From Funneliformis mosseae (lineage: Eukaryota; Glomeromycota; Glomeromycetes; Glomerales; Glomeraceae): a DNA stretch of 13,040 nucleotides. This document shows, piece after piece, positions 1 to 9,708 of this stretch; the stretch's first letter is position 1; each line of letters starts with the position of its first letter. Both the position numbers and the translations under genes were made by a program. Below the pieces are notes generated by a model. That model saw nothing but the letters and a program-made list of their open reading frames with translations, was not told the DNA's origin and made no database searches. The stretch lies in the NCBI GenBank assembly GCA_910592005.1, contig CAJVPP010002955.1, positions 1 through 13,040 of the forward strand. The letters are read 5' to 3'.

Positions 1-80
1 TGATACATATAAATAAAATAAAATTATAGTTATTATATTATAAAAATTTGTTAAAATGTATATTTTCCATTAATGCATAC

Positions 81-140
81 CCTCTCTAAATGCACTTTTT
101 TATTCAGTCCCGAAGGGGTGCATTTAGAGAGGTCTGACTG
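81..140. mobile_element. Right end of a TA-flanked (pogo/Tc1-mariner-like) DNA transposon with terminal hairpin
   Basis: Two perfect 15-base arms (81-95 and 118-132, CCTCTCTAAATGCAC and its complement) surround a 22-base loop that contains a small CCC/GGG stem. The outer side ends in GACTG at 140 followed by TA at 141-142, so the terminus read inward is CAGTCAGACC. That matches the CAGTC ends of pogo/Tigger-type elements, and the MITE at 4292 also begins CAGTC. The opposite end was not found and probably lies before base 1. No transposase coding is seen in the 80 bases to the left. The class is inferred from the terminus only. Confidence 0.5.
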
Positions 141-146
141 TATAAT

Positions 147-190
147 GGGTCAGGTCAAGTTAATTACCTGACCCAACTTAACCTGTTCAG
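147..190. repeat. Overlapping inverted repeats with two alternative hairpins
   Basis: GGGTCAGGT at 147-155 pairs perfectly with ACCTGACCC at 166-174. An overlapping second pairing uses CAGGTCAAGTT (151-161) and AACTTAACCTG (175-185), 10 of 11 matching, so the two hairpins exclude each other. The block begins just after the transposon end and is probably the terminus or subterminal repeat of another inverted-repeat element. No function can be assigned. Confidence 0.5.
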
Positions 191-194
191 AACT

Positions 195-521
195 CTAATG
201 AGAGGTATATTCTTGATAATATTTTTTTGCTGCTTCTTGTAACCTTTTTACAATATTTACAGCTTCATTATTCTCTATTAACTTATTATAAACAGAAAAA
301 TTATTAGCATTATCACTAACATTAGGAAGGTCATCATTATTGAAGTTATTGTGAATAGATATATTATCAACATTGATTTGCATATTATCAATATTACTTT
401 TGATATTTCAGTTCACAGTTTTTGCTTCACAAGCTTTTCTTAAATGCTTTTTACATTTTGTTAGATATGGTATATTAACAAATCAAAAGTATTAATAAAA
501 TCTGACTAGTGAGAGTATCAT
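195..521 (-). pseudogene. Small decayed gene, unknown product
   Basis: One minus-strand frame runs from an ATG at 521-519 to a stop at 195-197, about 108 codons, with three internal stops (one TAA, two TGA) in its first half. The second half, from Met at 383, is open for 62 codons. The protein-like text includes a basic stretch with two Cys and a His (TKCKKHLRKACEAK), an Asn-rich middle, and a charged helical C-terminus (IVKRLQEAAKKYYQEY). The Cys/His spacing does not fit a zinc finger I can name. Its end abuts the inverted repeats at 147-190. The family is not recognised. It could also be only the C-terminal exon of a longer lost gene. Confidence 0.35.
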
Positions 522-951
522 ACATATATTGTTATTTAATAAAGTTTTTTTATTTTTATAAAAAAAAGATTCTTTTTACAAAAAAAATAAAGCAAAAAAT
601 TTATTATTGTGATAAAAAAAATAATTAATCTTGACTATTTTTTTAATAATAGTAATTGACTATATAATTGTGATTGACTATTGTACCTGATATCCCTATC
701 ACATGCATATGCACAGACTAATAAAATTATAATAATTTTTATCATATGACAAAAGATCGATATTTCAAATTTAGCCACTTAAAAAATTTTTTATTGGGAT
801 TAAGTTATTTGCACTGTATTCAAAAATAAAAATCATGTGATTTTCTCTCACAGCCTGTAAGCGAAATTTGTCAAGAAAAAATTTTATTAACTGATATACT
901 TGCTTTATTAATAATATAATTTAATAAAAATATATGTGTCAAATCTCTATT
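522..951. other. AT-rich stretch without a recognisable gene
   Basis: No convincing reading frame was found on either strand. The stretch contains long A and T runs (540-620). The octamer TTGACTAT occurs three times on the plus strand, at 631-638, 656-663 and 674-681. A short palindromic stretch (CATGCATATGCA) lies near 703-714. It may be former regulatory or transposon DNA, but nothing decides this. Confidence 0.4.
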
Positions 952-1800
952 CTATGAATTTTTGGAGGTTAAAACCATTACTACCATTTCACTAGAACTA
1001 TGCTCATTATCTTGAGAGTCAGAACTATAAAATATTTTGTGAATTGTACATGCGATGGCCATTCTTAGAGTCATCAATGCATGTATAAGCGGATATACAG
1101 CATTTAGTGAAGTCATATGCAATAGAATTGTCACTTTCTCTATTAAACAGTATTTATAAATATCTGATTCTTTTTGCATAGCATAAAGTTCTAAAACATT
1201 GCCTAGCAATAGATGAGGCAGAATATGAGTAATTTATAAATATGTAAAAATAGAAGTAATTTGTTATATCTGTAATATTAATAGTAAATATAAATAAATT
1301 CTGCCTTTTTGATAGTTGGTTAAATATCTTTTTAAGCTTTAACATATTTCTCGTAGTGTCGATAAAATCCTTAGAGAAATGTATTAATTTTTGTAATTGT
1401 AAGTCTGCTTATCTTGACTGGAATTAGGTCTATTAGTTTCAAGATAAACAATTTTCAAGTTCAGCATTTTTTTCTAGTTAAACTACCATCATATAATAAG
1501 CTCTTTGGGCAATTTTACAAGAACTTTTTCATATAGCATTAGCTAAACTCCCTTTTTCACCCCTTAATTTAGAAAATATTAATTATATCAAAAAAATATA
1601 ATAGTGTTATAATGCAACCTTTTGAACTAAGTCTACCATATATCTCATGCTATTATGTTTCTTAGTCAATCATTTATCACTATATTTAATAATGATGCTA
1701 GCACCTTACAAATATATGATCCTTCATTTATCGATTTTTCCTTCTTTATATATGCTTCGTATTTTGGTGATTTTCAAATCTTGAGCCTATAATTATTTAT
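952..1800 (-). pseudogene. Decayed coding region, 3' part of a large unrecognised gene
   Basis: Minus-strand protein-like text runs from about 1800 to a stop at 952-954 with at least two frame changes (around 1620 and 1450) and many TAA, TAG and TGA codons inside otherwise good frames. The first segment reads roughly SPKYEAYIKKEKSINEGSYI and goes on through several Trp-rich positions. The middle has KIAQRAYYMMVVQLEK-like text if a TAA is read as Gln. The last ~85 codons (1209 down) are open and end in a Ser-rich, acidic tail (SSDSQDNEHSSSE). An apparent start at 1209 is TTG and is not credible in a fungus. One frame shift upstream lies the next decayed region (1812-3480), so both may be one gene. 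No domain is recognised. Confidence 0.5.
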
Positions 1801-1811
1801 CAGTTAATAAG

Positions 1812-3480
1812 TTAAGTAAAAAATTGTATAAATAGATTTCATAAGAATTGCTTGTCAGTTACTTACATTAATTCTAACATCTATTTTGTTAGATCTTACA
1901 ATTCTTCAGGCTTGTCCAACCATTCTCCATAATTAATATTACCCAAAATCTCATCTATATTAATTTTTGATTCTTTGTTTTGGATAAATTCTTTACAGGC
2001 TTTCATTATATCATGATTCTATTCTAACTTATATTTTCAAAATGGTTCCTTAAAAATATCAGAAACTTACCCAGGTATATTTGTAAAGAGTTCTAACTTA
2101 ATATCTAGAACACCTAAACAAATCAGATAATTGAATCCAAGATTCTCTACATTTATTTTCTCAAGTTCCATTTCTATTTTCTCCTACATAATTTTCTCAT
2201 AACTAGTGCTCTCACTTTTATATTGTTTAATATTATGCTTCAAAGATCGTAAATTTGTATTTGCATCTTCATATCAGACTTCAGTATTGATTACTAATAC
2301 TTCCATTTCTGAAAGTGAATAAAGATCTTTGAATGCTATCACAACCTAAAAAAGTATCTAATATTAGTTTCTCAAGACTCGTTTGATAAATAATTTAATG
2401 TTATATTACGAGATCAGATTAGGTTTCTATTTTCATAAGTCTCAAGTGCTGGCAAAATGTTTGATATGTAGCTATCATATATGTTAATATATAGTATAAA
2501 ACTAATTACTACTATGCAGGAAGTAATAATATTACAACAGACATCAGCCCTTCGCTAGTAATAATACTATACTAAAAAAACCTAAAAAAAGCATATTATC
2601 ATATTCATATATTCATTATAAAAATAATTTATCACCTTACCCGTTTAGCTAATTTTTTCAATACCAAAACTTTGAAGTTTCTTTCTTCGCTCAACATTTT
2701 CTGAGGGGACTCATTCTAAGACTTTTTTTAAAATATTCTCAAAATTCTCCACCTCCTTTTCGAGAACGTCTGTTCATTCACATTTCTCTACTCATACAAA
2801 TAATGCTATAGAGATTCTAACAATATCAAGGGTTCTCTAGTTAAAAGAAACTCTTTCATATTTTAATATAATAAGAAGTTATATGTTAGTAAAAAGCTTG
2901 TTAGGTGAAGTAAAAAAATAATGTACAGTAAATTCTAATACCTTTTTGTCATACTGCCTTTTTGTTTACCTTATAAATCTCATTCATGTCTTTTCTAACT
3001 CTCATTCATATTTTGGAAAAGATATAGGAAAAATATGTAAGGCACTTATACCAAAATTTTGTGTTCGAGAATAAGAGCATATAGAATATGCATTAAAGAT
3101 CTTGATATTTAGAAAGGTGTTAGGAAAGGTATGTATATAAACTTTTTTCTTTATTTCACTTGCTTAACCGCTTAATAATAAAGGCCTAGTAACATTATAT
3201 AATTATACTCTGGTCAGAATCTAGTAGGAATAGCCTGTAGTAACACAATGCTCTAGAAAAAATAAACTCATAAATAAATGCTATTCAGATAGATAGGGAA
3301 ACATTTTGGGAATCAATTTCTTATGTGTGAAAATTAATTAGTAGCATAAGCAATCATATAGTATTACAGCTGATTTAGGTGATGTATTACCTATTACATC
3401 ATATATACTTTAACGAGAATTAAAAATGTGTTAATTTATGCTTTAGTGTTTTAATAGCTGTCACACATACCTACATGCAT
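1812..3480 (-). pseudogene. Large decayed gene, unknown product (5' part)
   Basis: A possible ATG at 3480 begins minus-strand coding-like text that continues for about 550 codons, broken by several frame shifts and many in-frame stops. The best-preserved stretch, about 2335 down to 1812, stays in a single frame for roughly 170 codons with about nine internal stops and no indel. It contains a charged helical segment (SYEKIM, then EKIEMELEKINVENLG) and an Asp/Glu/Lys-rich tail. Other readable blocks lie at 3480-3190 (aromatic-rich, ending YNYIMLLGLYYQAVKQ), 3155-3010, 2998-2890 and 2850-2645 (LEKEVENFENILKKVLEW, then PSENVERRKKLQSFGIEKIS). CpG is almost absent: none in 1861-2220. I do not recognise the family. 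Its neighbours on both sides decay in the same style and orientation. Confidence 0.5.
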
Positions 3481-3596
3481 TGGCCTTGAGATGCTTCGCA
3501 GGGTTATTCATTTCGCAAAAAAATAAATAATTATACATACAGTAAATATGAATATGTAACATACTATTTTAATAAAGAATCTATAGTCTGAAAAAT

Positions 3597-5345
3597 TTAT
3601 TGTACATACTCACAATTATTGTTCGAATCTGAGAAATCTATAGTAGTATACTCTCTATTGATACTAATATTTCCAGTTTTATAATAGTCAATATCTAGTA
3701 AATTATATTGATAATGTTTGCTTACTAATTTACGCTTAATATCGTGCATATTCTGAACTTCTAATAAAGTTTTTATTGCTATTGTTTAGGTATTAATATG
3801 ATAATATTCAGAATTTGATAGCCACTTTAACATATAGGTTCATCCTGAATATTTAACAATTCTATAGCCTTGCTGATGTAATTCTATAAAAGCAACTATG
3901 TATACTACATTATTTAATTATTCCCATAACTGTTCTCTCTTTTTTCTGTTCAGCTTTATAAAAAATAATGATCATACAATATAGAAAGATTCTAATAATA
4001 TGTAGGCATATCTTTAGCTTGAATTCTATCTCCATAATTAATTCCTATATATAGTCTATATATCGATCATCAAAAACTCTTATTTTGCAAGAAGTTATAC
4101 CTAGAAACTTCTTCTTGTTAGGAGTACTATCATTTCTCACCATATTTCAAACTCATTTTGCTTATGTATCAGATCTCAACTTAAAAGCTTTCCAAGCCTA
4201 TTAGATAACTTTTGTATTATCAATTAAATGATTGATATACCTTTTTCTATTTTCATATTCATTTGCATAACTAAAATTAGTTCAGCATTTACAGTCAACT
4301 CTTGTTATAGCGAACTCTTGTTATAACGAATTTTTTGAACAAATATAATAAAAATACTCTTGTTATAGCGAATTGGCCAATCAAATCTCTTAAAATCTTC
4401 ACTATAGCCTTATAGTGAAGTTGAGGTCTAGGACATAGAGTTCGTTATAACAAGAGTTGACTGTACTGAATATAAAATCACATGTTTGATAAATCTTTTC
4501 AATCTCATTATCATTTAGTTCTAATAATACTCTTTTTTTCTGTATAAAATATCTAATATGTCTTTTAGTAGTTTTAGTAATATATTTTTTTAGATAATCA
4601 TTATCATATTCGATAATATTTTCACAGATAATTACTAAGGGGTCGCATACAGTACAATAAATATGATATGAGTGCCTCCCAGCTTTAAATTTCTCATCTT
4701 TATATACTTTTTCAATCATTTGAATAAATTCATTCTTAAAGAAGTATTTTGGGTTATATTTAAGAAATTTCTTAAATGTATAACAAATATGAGAACACTA
4801 CATTTCTGATGTTTTACCACTATACCTATATTGCAGATTATTCAACGCTTGCATTATTACAGGATTTAAATCAGAATAGTTAGTTTTAACTATATTTATA
4901 ACTGATCTTAGTGTTTTAGCGAATTATAGCTATTTTAAAAACTTATAGTGATTTATAGCAAGTATATTATAATAAAATATTAGATTCATTTTTTTTTCGT
5001 TCGATTACAAGCATATTAGGATTTATAAAAGACATATCTCAAGGTTAAGCTAATTTTATATTTACATATATATGCATAGCATTTAGCTAAATCAGTTTGT
5101 AGTATAACATATATTATATCACATACATCACCTTAGATTCCTGCCAGTTCTTCGATAGTTTTAGGAGAGTTCTAAGAGCTGGTGAGTTTCTATACACAGC
5201 ATCTTGTTTAAAGAACGCTTCTGGCCTGGCTAAATTATGAGATGATCAGCCAATCATATTTTGGAAAAAATATTATATATTATAAATTTGCGAGCATCCT
5301 TTTTTTCTAATAGAATAAGTTATCTCTCGCAGATGTAGTTAAAAA
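3597..5345 (-). pseudogene. Decayed gene, unknown conserved-looking protein, interrupted by a MITE
   Basis: Coding-like minus-strand text runs from about 5345 to a TAA at 3597-3599, with three or more frame changes (near 5270, 5175, 5050, one next to a run of nine A, and in 4150-3970) and many in-frame stops. The region 4980-4465 holds one frame: an AKTLRSVINIVKT helix, a Cys/His-containing segment (CSHICYTFKKFLKY), then an open stretch of about 85 codons with HIYCTVCDPLVIICEN and a basic KKRVLLELNDNEIEKIYQ region. After the MITE (4292-4463) the same frame resumes (NEYENRKRYINHLIDN). The C-terminal 110 codons (4000-3600) are again well readable. There are two Cys-x2-Cys/His-like clusters but no domain I can name. 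It may be the C-terminal half of the RING-containing gene at 5363-6829, which ends where this begins, on the same strand. Confidence 0.55.
4292..4463. mobile_element. Complete 172-bp MITE, TA target duplication, CAGTC ends
   Basis: The element is bounded by TA at 4290-4291 and TA at 4464-4465. Its termini match over about 26 bases with one difference (CAGTCAACTCTTGTTATAGC at the left; A for G in the right copy). The 16-mer CTCTTGTTATARCGAA occurs in tandem at 4299-4314 and 4315-4330, again at 4357-4372, and inverted at 4441-4456. A perfect central hairpin has arms CTTCACTATA (4397-4406) and TATAGTGAAG (4411-4420) with a 4-base loop. There is no coding capacity; the apparent ORF continuing through it is read-through. 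Ends and TA duplication fit the pogo/Tc1-mariner group. It interrupts the decayed gene at 3597-5345: removing the element plus one TA puts the two gene halves back in one frame. Confidence 0.85.
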
Positions 5346-5362
5346 AGGTCAAACTAGTACTT

Positions 5363-6829
5363 TTATTTATTTATGCAAAAATGAAAAATCTGGATACAGA
5401 TGCCCAGATATAGTAATATGACACAGTAAACGAATTATTGATTTGCTCTCAAGACATCAGCTATTACATGATAAACATTATTATCAGATAAATTTAATAT
5501 AAATTTAGCGAGAAAAGTTCTAATTTATGCTATTTTCGATTTACTAATATCATTAAAAAGCTTATAGATCTTCTCAGCCCTTTTCATCCTCTTTTGTAAA
5601 GCTTTATCAGAAAGCTCTATTATAGAGATTTATTTCTTAACTTCATCTTTAATGAGAGCTTCAGCCATACTTACTATAACTGAGTTTTAATTCCTTATAT
5701 AGCAAGTGTAAAGCCTCTCCAAAGTCAAAATATCGATTGATAACATTTGTGTTGCATCTTTATTTTTTCTTCAGCTTGGTCTATCATACTGGATAGATAA
5801 AAAAATTACCAGAGTTTAGTAAAGCATCTGACACGCCTTTGGTCGATTTTTTCAAATTTTCATTATTGAAATTATCAATTAATAGCTCTTCAATAAGTTT
5901 TTTTAGCATAAAAAGGATGCCTTTCTTATTAGATGTCTTCTGCTTCTTACTTGACAATTTTCTGAGTAAATCACTAGAACGTTTCTGGACAGTACTCAAA
6001 GTCTATTCTACTGGAATCATTTCTAAATCATCAGTTGAAGCACAGGTAGGATACCTTTTGCATAGATCGTTAATACAATTTAAATGCACAGCATGATAAC
6101 AGGATAAAAAGATAGTATCTTTCTGGAAATCTATGGTGATGTCTTCAGAGCTTTTGTCACATATAAAGCATTAGATTTGTCTATTAGAGTCTTTTGAAAT
6201 CGAGTCATCCATATTTTCAGAATTGCTAAGTGTAGTGCTTACAACCTTAATAGGGCTAGTAACCTAGTTAGAAGTTTCTTTAATAATCTGAATAGAGCTT
6301 GATACCTTATTGGTAGTCTTGAACGAATTTTGTTCCTCTCTGTCTATTAATCTTAGTTCATCCATTAGTGTTACATCATTATTCATGAGAGTTTGATTTC
6401 CCAAATCCACTGGCTTAGTAACATCTACAGTTGAGGATATAGGTTTGCCCGTTTTCTAAAAAGATCTTGAGTTATTAGAGTTTCAATCTCTCTGCCTTTA
6501 TAATCCCAATTTAAACATGTTAGCTTACTTCTTATTTTTATTACGTTTAAGAGAAACCCTTCAAGACACTTTTAGTGATAAAGACAACTACAAGTGATCA
6601 TAGTAAATTCTATGAATAAGACTATTTGTGCTGAGTAAATTTAGCGCAAAGTAATAATTTGAGATTTGTTCATACCAATCGTCTTCTCGATTATATCACT
6701 ACTTTGAGTAGAGGTGATTATGATATCCTCTATATTGATATTATCATGAGTGATCTTTGTCACATCAAATGGAACTTTTATATTAACTGGGCTCTCTTGG
6801 TTCTCTATACCTGCCCACTTATCACTCAT
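5363..6829 (-). pseudogene. Decayed gene with RING-like zinc finger (E3 ligase-like), N-terminal part
   Basis: The start is ATG at 6829-6827 in good context (GACCATGAG), followed by 62 open codons (MSDKWAGIENQES...). After stops and a frame change, a Ser/Thr-rich linker leads into a RING-like finger at 6042-6170: C-x2-C, then C-x-H, then H-x2-C, then Tyr-x2-Cys where a RING has Cys-x2-Cys. That Tyr (TAT) is one G->A step from Cys. Next comes a Lys-rich segment (SSKKQKTSNKKG) inside an open run at 5784-5999, and, after frame changes near 5800, 5725 and 5670, a helical C-terminus (ALQKRMKRAEKIYKLFNDI). In-frame stops are frequent. A RING suggests ubiquitin transfer in a living homolog, but this copy cannot be functional. 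A continuation into 3597-5345 is likely. Confidence 0.6.
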
Positions 6830-6874
6830 GGTCAGAAAAAAAATAGCTAACTTACTGACTAAAACTATAGATGG

Positions 6875-6884
6875 GTTTTTTTAT
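6875..6884 (-). promoter_or_regulatory. TATA-like box upstream of the RING-type pseudogene
   Basis: On the minus strand TATAAAAAAA lies 46-55 bases before the ATG at 6829. The spacing is short for a metazoan TATA but possible in fungi. It is the only TATA-like site placed sensibly before a start codon in the decayed region. Confidence 0.35.
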
Positions 6885-7115
6885 AGCATTTGTAAATTTT
6901 TTAAGAGAAAACATTCACTCAATTTTCACCAATAATTACGCACTACATTTTGTCATTTGTTAATCCTCCTACAAATCAATAAAAATGATCTCATGATTAA
7001 CATAGATATCTCCAATCCCATATACGAAATAATGATTGCTGGAAAAAATATTCATATCTGAATATTGTTTTGTAAATATGATAATAGTGTGACCAGAGGC
7101 ATGATATGCAAAAAT
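6885..7115. other. Upstream DNA of the RING-type pseudogene, no gene seen
   Basis: This is the residual upstream region between the TATA-like box and the target duplication of the 2.6-kb transposon. No convincing frame or structured repeat is present. The transposon at 7120 separates this DNA from 9709 onward, with which it was contiguous before insertion. Confidence 0.4.
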
Positions 7116-7119
7116 AAAT

Positions 7120-7165
7120 GGGGACCTCTACAGCAAAAAGTGGCTTCAGGTTAATTACGTGATTT
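7120..7165 (+). repeat. Left terminal inverted repeat of the 2.6-kb transposon
   Basis: It pairs with 9658-9704. Just inside it, 7153-7181 is a further imperfect palindrome (AATTACG ... CGTAATT, one bulged base in the inner arms), a possible transposase-binding subterminal site. Confidence 0.8.
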
Positions 7166-7547
7166 CGAGAAAATCGTAATTAAAATCATATGACGATTTT
7201 AGACGATCATTGCAAAAAAATTCACTTATTTCAAATGTTGTCTTTATAACTTATAAAAAATTTTTGCAAGTAACTAATTGAGAATATTAGTATTCTTAAA
7301 ATATATTTATTTTTATTCAAATTATAGAACTTTATAATACATAGGCATAATGAAGTTTGTGTAATATTTTGTAAAAAATAAAAAAATTATTTCATTCTAA
7401 ACCTTTTTTTTGAGATTTTGATATTTGTAAGTATAAAAATGATGATAAAAATGTAATAGCAACATTATTAACAAAAGAATAAACAAAAGTAGGCTTATTT
7501 TATTTCAGAAATTGTAAAATATTTAACCTGTCTATAATATTTATAGT
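7166..7547. other. Non-coding left interior of the 2.6-kb transposon
   Basis: About 380 AT-rich bases between the left inverted repeat and the end of the transposase frame, with many A and T runs and no usable reading frame. Downstream untranslated and subterminal sequence is the simplest reading. Confidence 0.5.
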
Positions 7548-9499
7548 TTAATTTAATTTCGATCCACTTGATTTCAGACAAGTAATATCACGAAAAGGCA
7601 AATCAACATAGGATGCAATTTCTTTATGTAATTCCTCTTGCCTTTTCAAAAAAAGTAATTTAATATTAATTATAGGAGGCGTAATATTAAAATTAAAAGA
7701 AAAGTTGCAAATAGTAGATTTTTTAAAATCGTCTTCAAGTTTATCTTTGTAAAAAATAACCCTGAAATCCTTTGAAGTAAAGTAGAAATGATGATTCTTT
7801 TAGATATTAGGTAATTTTAAACATCTGAAAATAATCTTTAAAATTATAATACTAAAAACCTTTTCTATTCAAATAGCGCTGAGAAGCATTAAGATGAACT
7901 GTAGTAAAACGATTTATAATTGAGATTATATCATTTAAAGTATATATTTTACTTTTCTGATAAAAAACTTTAATCAAACCAAAACAGCTATCACAAATAA
8001 ACTTGGTATGGTCAGGTATCATGAAATTTAACTCAACCTCATCATATAAACCACGATCAATCAATCATAAATAAAAAAATAAAGAATAGTTATTTTTGTT
8101 TTGTCTTATATAATTATCACATATAACAACCAACTTTTTCTCTTCACAGTTATACTTTTAAATTGCATACTAAACCAGACTTAATATACAATTTACACCT
8201 TTTCTTTGTTTACCATCATCTGGCAATTCACTCTCATCAATTACATAATTAGTCTTATTCTGTGTGCGAAAAGTTACCAGTATTATAAACTTCAAACAAA
8301 TGTACCTTTCGAGAACTTTTAAAAAAAAAGATTCTATTTGTTGTGATGAGTAAGAAATTAATACATTTTAAGCCCAATCATATGTAATGTGAGCACTTCC
8401 TTTAAAAGTTTTAAATGATATTTGAGTTCTAATTTATTTAGATTACGCTTATCATCTTTAATTGCATTCTTAATATTAGCATTATAGTAATCACGTTCTT
8501 GTTTTACATGATTAAGGTGAGATAAATAATTTTCTGTAACTTCTAATTTTTTTTCTTATTCTATAGCATACCGAATGTCTAATTTCATCATTTTACAGGT
8601 TTCACATAAGTCAGATTTTAGAAACATAAATTGAAGTGACAGGATTAAAGATTGTCAAATATTAGTGAAAGATAATTCAGCTATAACATATACTTCATCT
8701 TTATAATTATTTTTATAAACTTTTACATAATCACGATACACTAAAACATAACTATAACTTGTTGGTAAAAATACAACTTGCTTAGAAATTTTGTTAAAGT
8801 TTTGTCCAGGTGAAAGTATACTATGTATATTAGCGTAATTATTTAAAAACACATATATTTCACATGTTATACTATAATTCACCTCAATACAATTCATATT
8901 TTTAGGAGCTTTACCAGTATTACCATGTATACGTTCTTTAAGACCTTGTTCCTGTAAATGTTCCTTCATATCTAAATATTTATGACTAATTCTAACGAGA
9001 GCTAAATATGTGTTATGACAGATTAGAAGATCATTATTATATTTATAATTGAAACGTAAGCATTTTCTATTATTGGCAAAAACTTTTTTTGTATTTTCAT
9101 TTCTCTGAAAAGCTATAAGCTGTCCTTTAATAACATATCCAGCATTTTTTTATCTAAACTTTCAAATTCCATCTAACGTTCAAGAAACCATTCAAAGCCA
9201 ATTTTCTCAAAACAATTAGACTGACATGGACACTTTCCATTTTTAAATACTTTTTCAACTTTTAATTTCAAATCATTATAAGCTTCATCATCGATATAAT
9301 TATTAGGATTATCCACAAATTCAAAATTACTTAATATGTTAAAATTTTCATTATTGGATGTATTTTCATCACTATTTATTGAATTTTTTTCACTTTCAGA
9401 ACTTGAATTTTCAATAAAATAAGTATTTTCCAGTTCTTCTAAAGCCACTAAAACAGTTTCATTTTCATTGTCATTATTAAAATAAATACCATATTCCAT
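7548..9499 (-). pseudogene. Decayed DDE-type transposase of the 2.6-kb element
   Basis: The start is ATG at 9499; the frame ends at 7548-7550, about 640 codons. Open pieces are 9499-9173 (acidic, Ser/Asn-rich N-terminus, then CPCQSNC), a one-base shift near 9122, about 9125-8655 (open until TGA, with RFNYKYNNDLL and YRDYVKVYKNN), and 8064-7852. Between them lie a SDLCETCKMMKLDIR segment at about 8615-8575, typical of this transposon-like family, and a frame change near 8440. The putative catalytic stretch at 8088-8120 reads CDNYIRQNKNN; the family form as I know it is DNCxGQNKN, so Cys->Tyr and Gly->Arg are both single G->A changes. IPDHTKFICDSCFGLIK follows about 40 codons later. Internal TAA, TAG and TGA codons and frame shifts make it inactive. 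It resembles proteins annotated DUF7869 and is tentatively Sola2-like. Confidence 0.7.
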
Positions 9500-9657
9500 A
9501 TTATTTATTTATATGATAAAAGAAAATTGCGAAAGTTTTTATAATGAAAGGCAAAAAAAAAGGTTAAATTTACGCCTTTTACTATTATATTATATACGGA
9601 AAAATGATAATTTCAAAAGGTTAGATCAATAGGTATATAATTATCACAAAATCTTAA
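9500..9657. other. Transposase upstream region inside the element
   Basis: AT-rich DNA between the transposase ATG and the right inverted repeat, presumably its promoter and 5' untranslated region. A run of nine A lies at about 9553-9561. No further gene is seen. Confidence 0.45.
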
Positions 9658-9704
9658 AAATCCCGTGATCGACCTGAAGCCACCTTTTTGCTATGGGGGT
9701 CCTC
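9658..9704 (-). repeat. Right terminal inverted repeat of the 2.6-kb transposon
   Basis: Complement of the left repeat at 7120-7165 with C or G at most of the sites where the left copy has T or A (for example AGGTCGATCACGGG against AGGTTAATTACGTG). The right copy is therefore the less decayed of the two. Confidence 0.8.
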
Positions 9705-9708
9705 AAAT

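Larger units (their letters stand above)
7120..9704. mobile_element. Complete 2.6-kb DNA transposon with AAAT 4-bp target duplication (possibly Sola2-like)
   Basis: The ends are inverted repeats of about 46 bases: left begins GGGGACCTCTACAGCAAAAA, right (complement) begins GAGGACCCCCATAGCAAAAA, and both continue through GTGGCTTCAGGT to a GTGATTT/GGGATTT tail. Over this length there are eight substitutions and one indel; seven of the eight substitutions are transitions. AAAT directly flanks both ends (7116-7119 and 9705-9708). The inside carries one decayed minus-strand transposase. A 4-bp duplication, G-rich termini and a D-N-x-x-x-Q-N-K-N type transposase motif point to the Sola group, perhaps Sola2. 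This is from family knowledge, not a search. Confidence 0.8.

Noticed and set aside
952..1209. An 85-codon intact gene starting at 1209.
   Set aside because: The start codon there is TTG, and the protein-like text continues upstream through stops. It is the tail of a larger pseudogene.
3601..3640. GTTCGAATC as a tRNA B-box.
   Set aside because: No matching A-box, acceptor stem or cloverleaf could be drawn around it.
5839..6096. Plus-strand frame of 85 codons.
   Set aside because: It lies opposite the RING-type pseudogene's coding text and has only the hydrophobic, Phe-rich content expected of the antisense of Lys-rich sequence.
952..6829. A variant genetic code with TAA/TAG as Gln and TGA as Trp, since long frames read well this way.
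   Set aside because: Frame shifts break the same genes, catalytic and zinc-binding residues are mutated too, and the intact Rpn gene uses TGG, CAA and a normal TAA stop. Mutational decay explains everything.
6659..6935. Two plus-strand frames of 61-63 codons.
   Set aside because: Antisense shadows of the first exon-like segment of the RING-type pseudogene. No support of their own.
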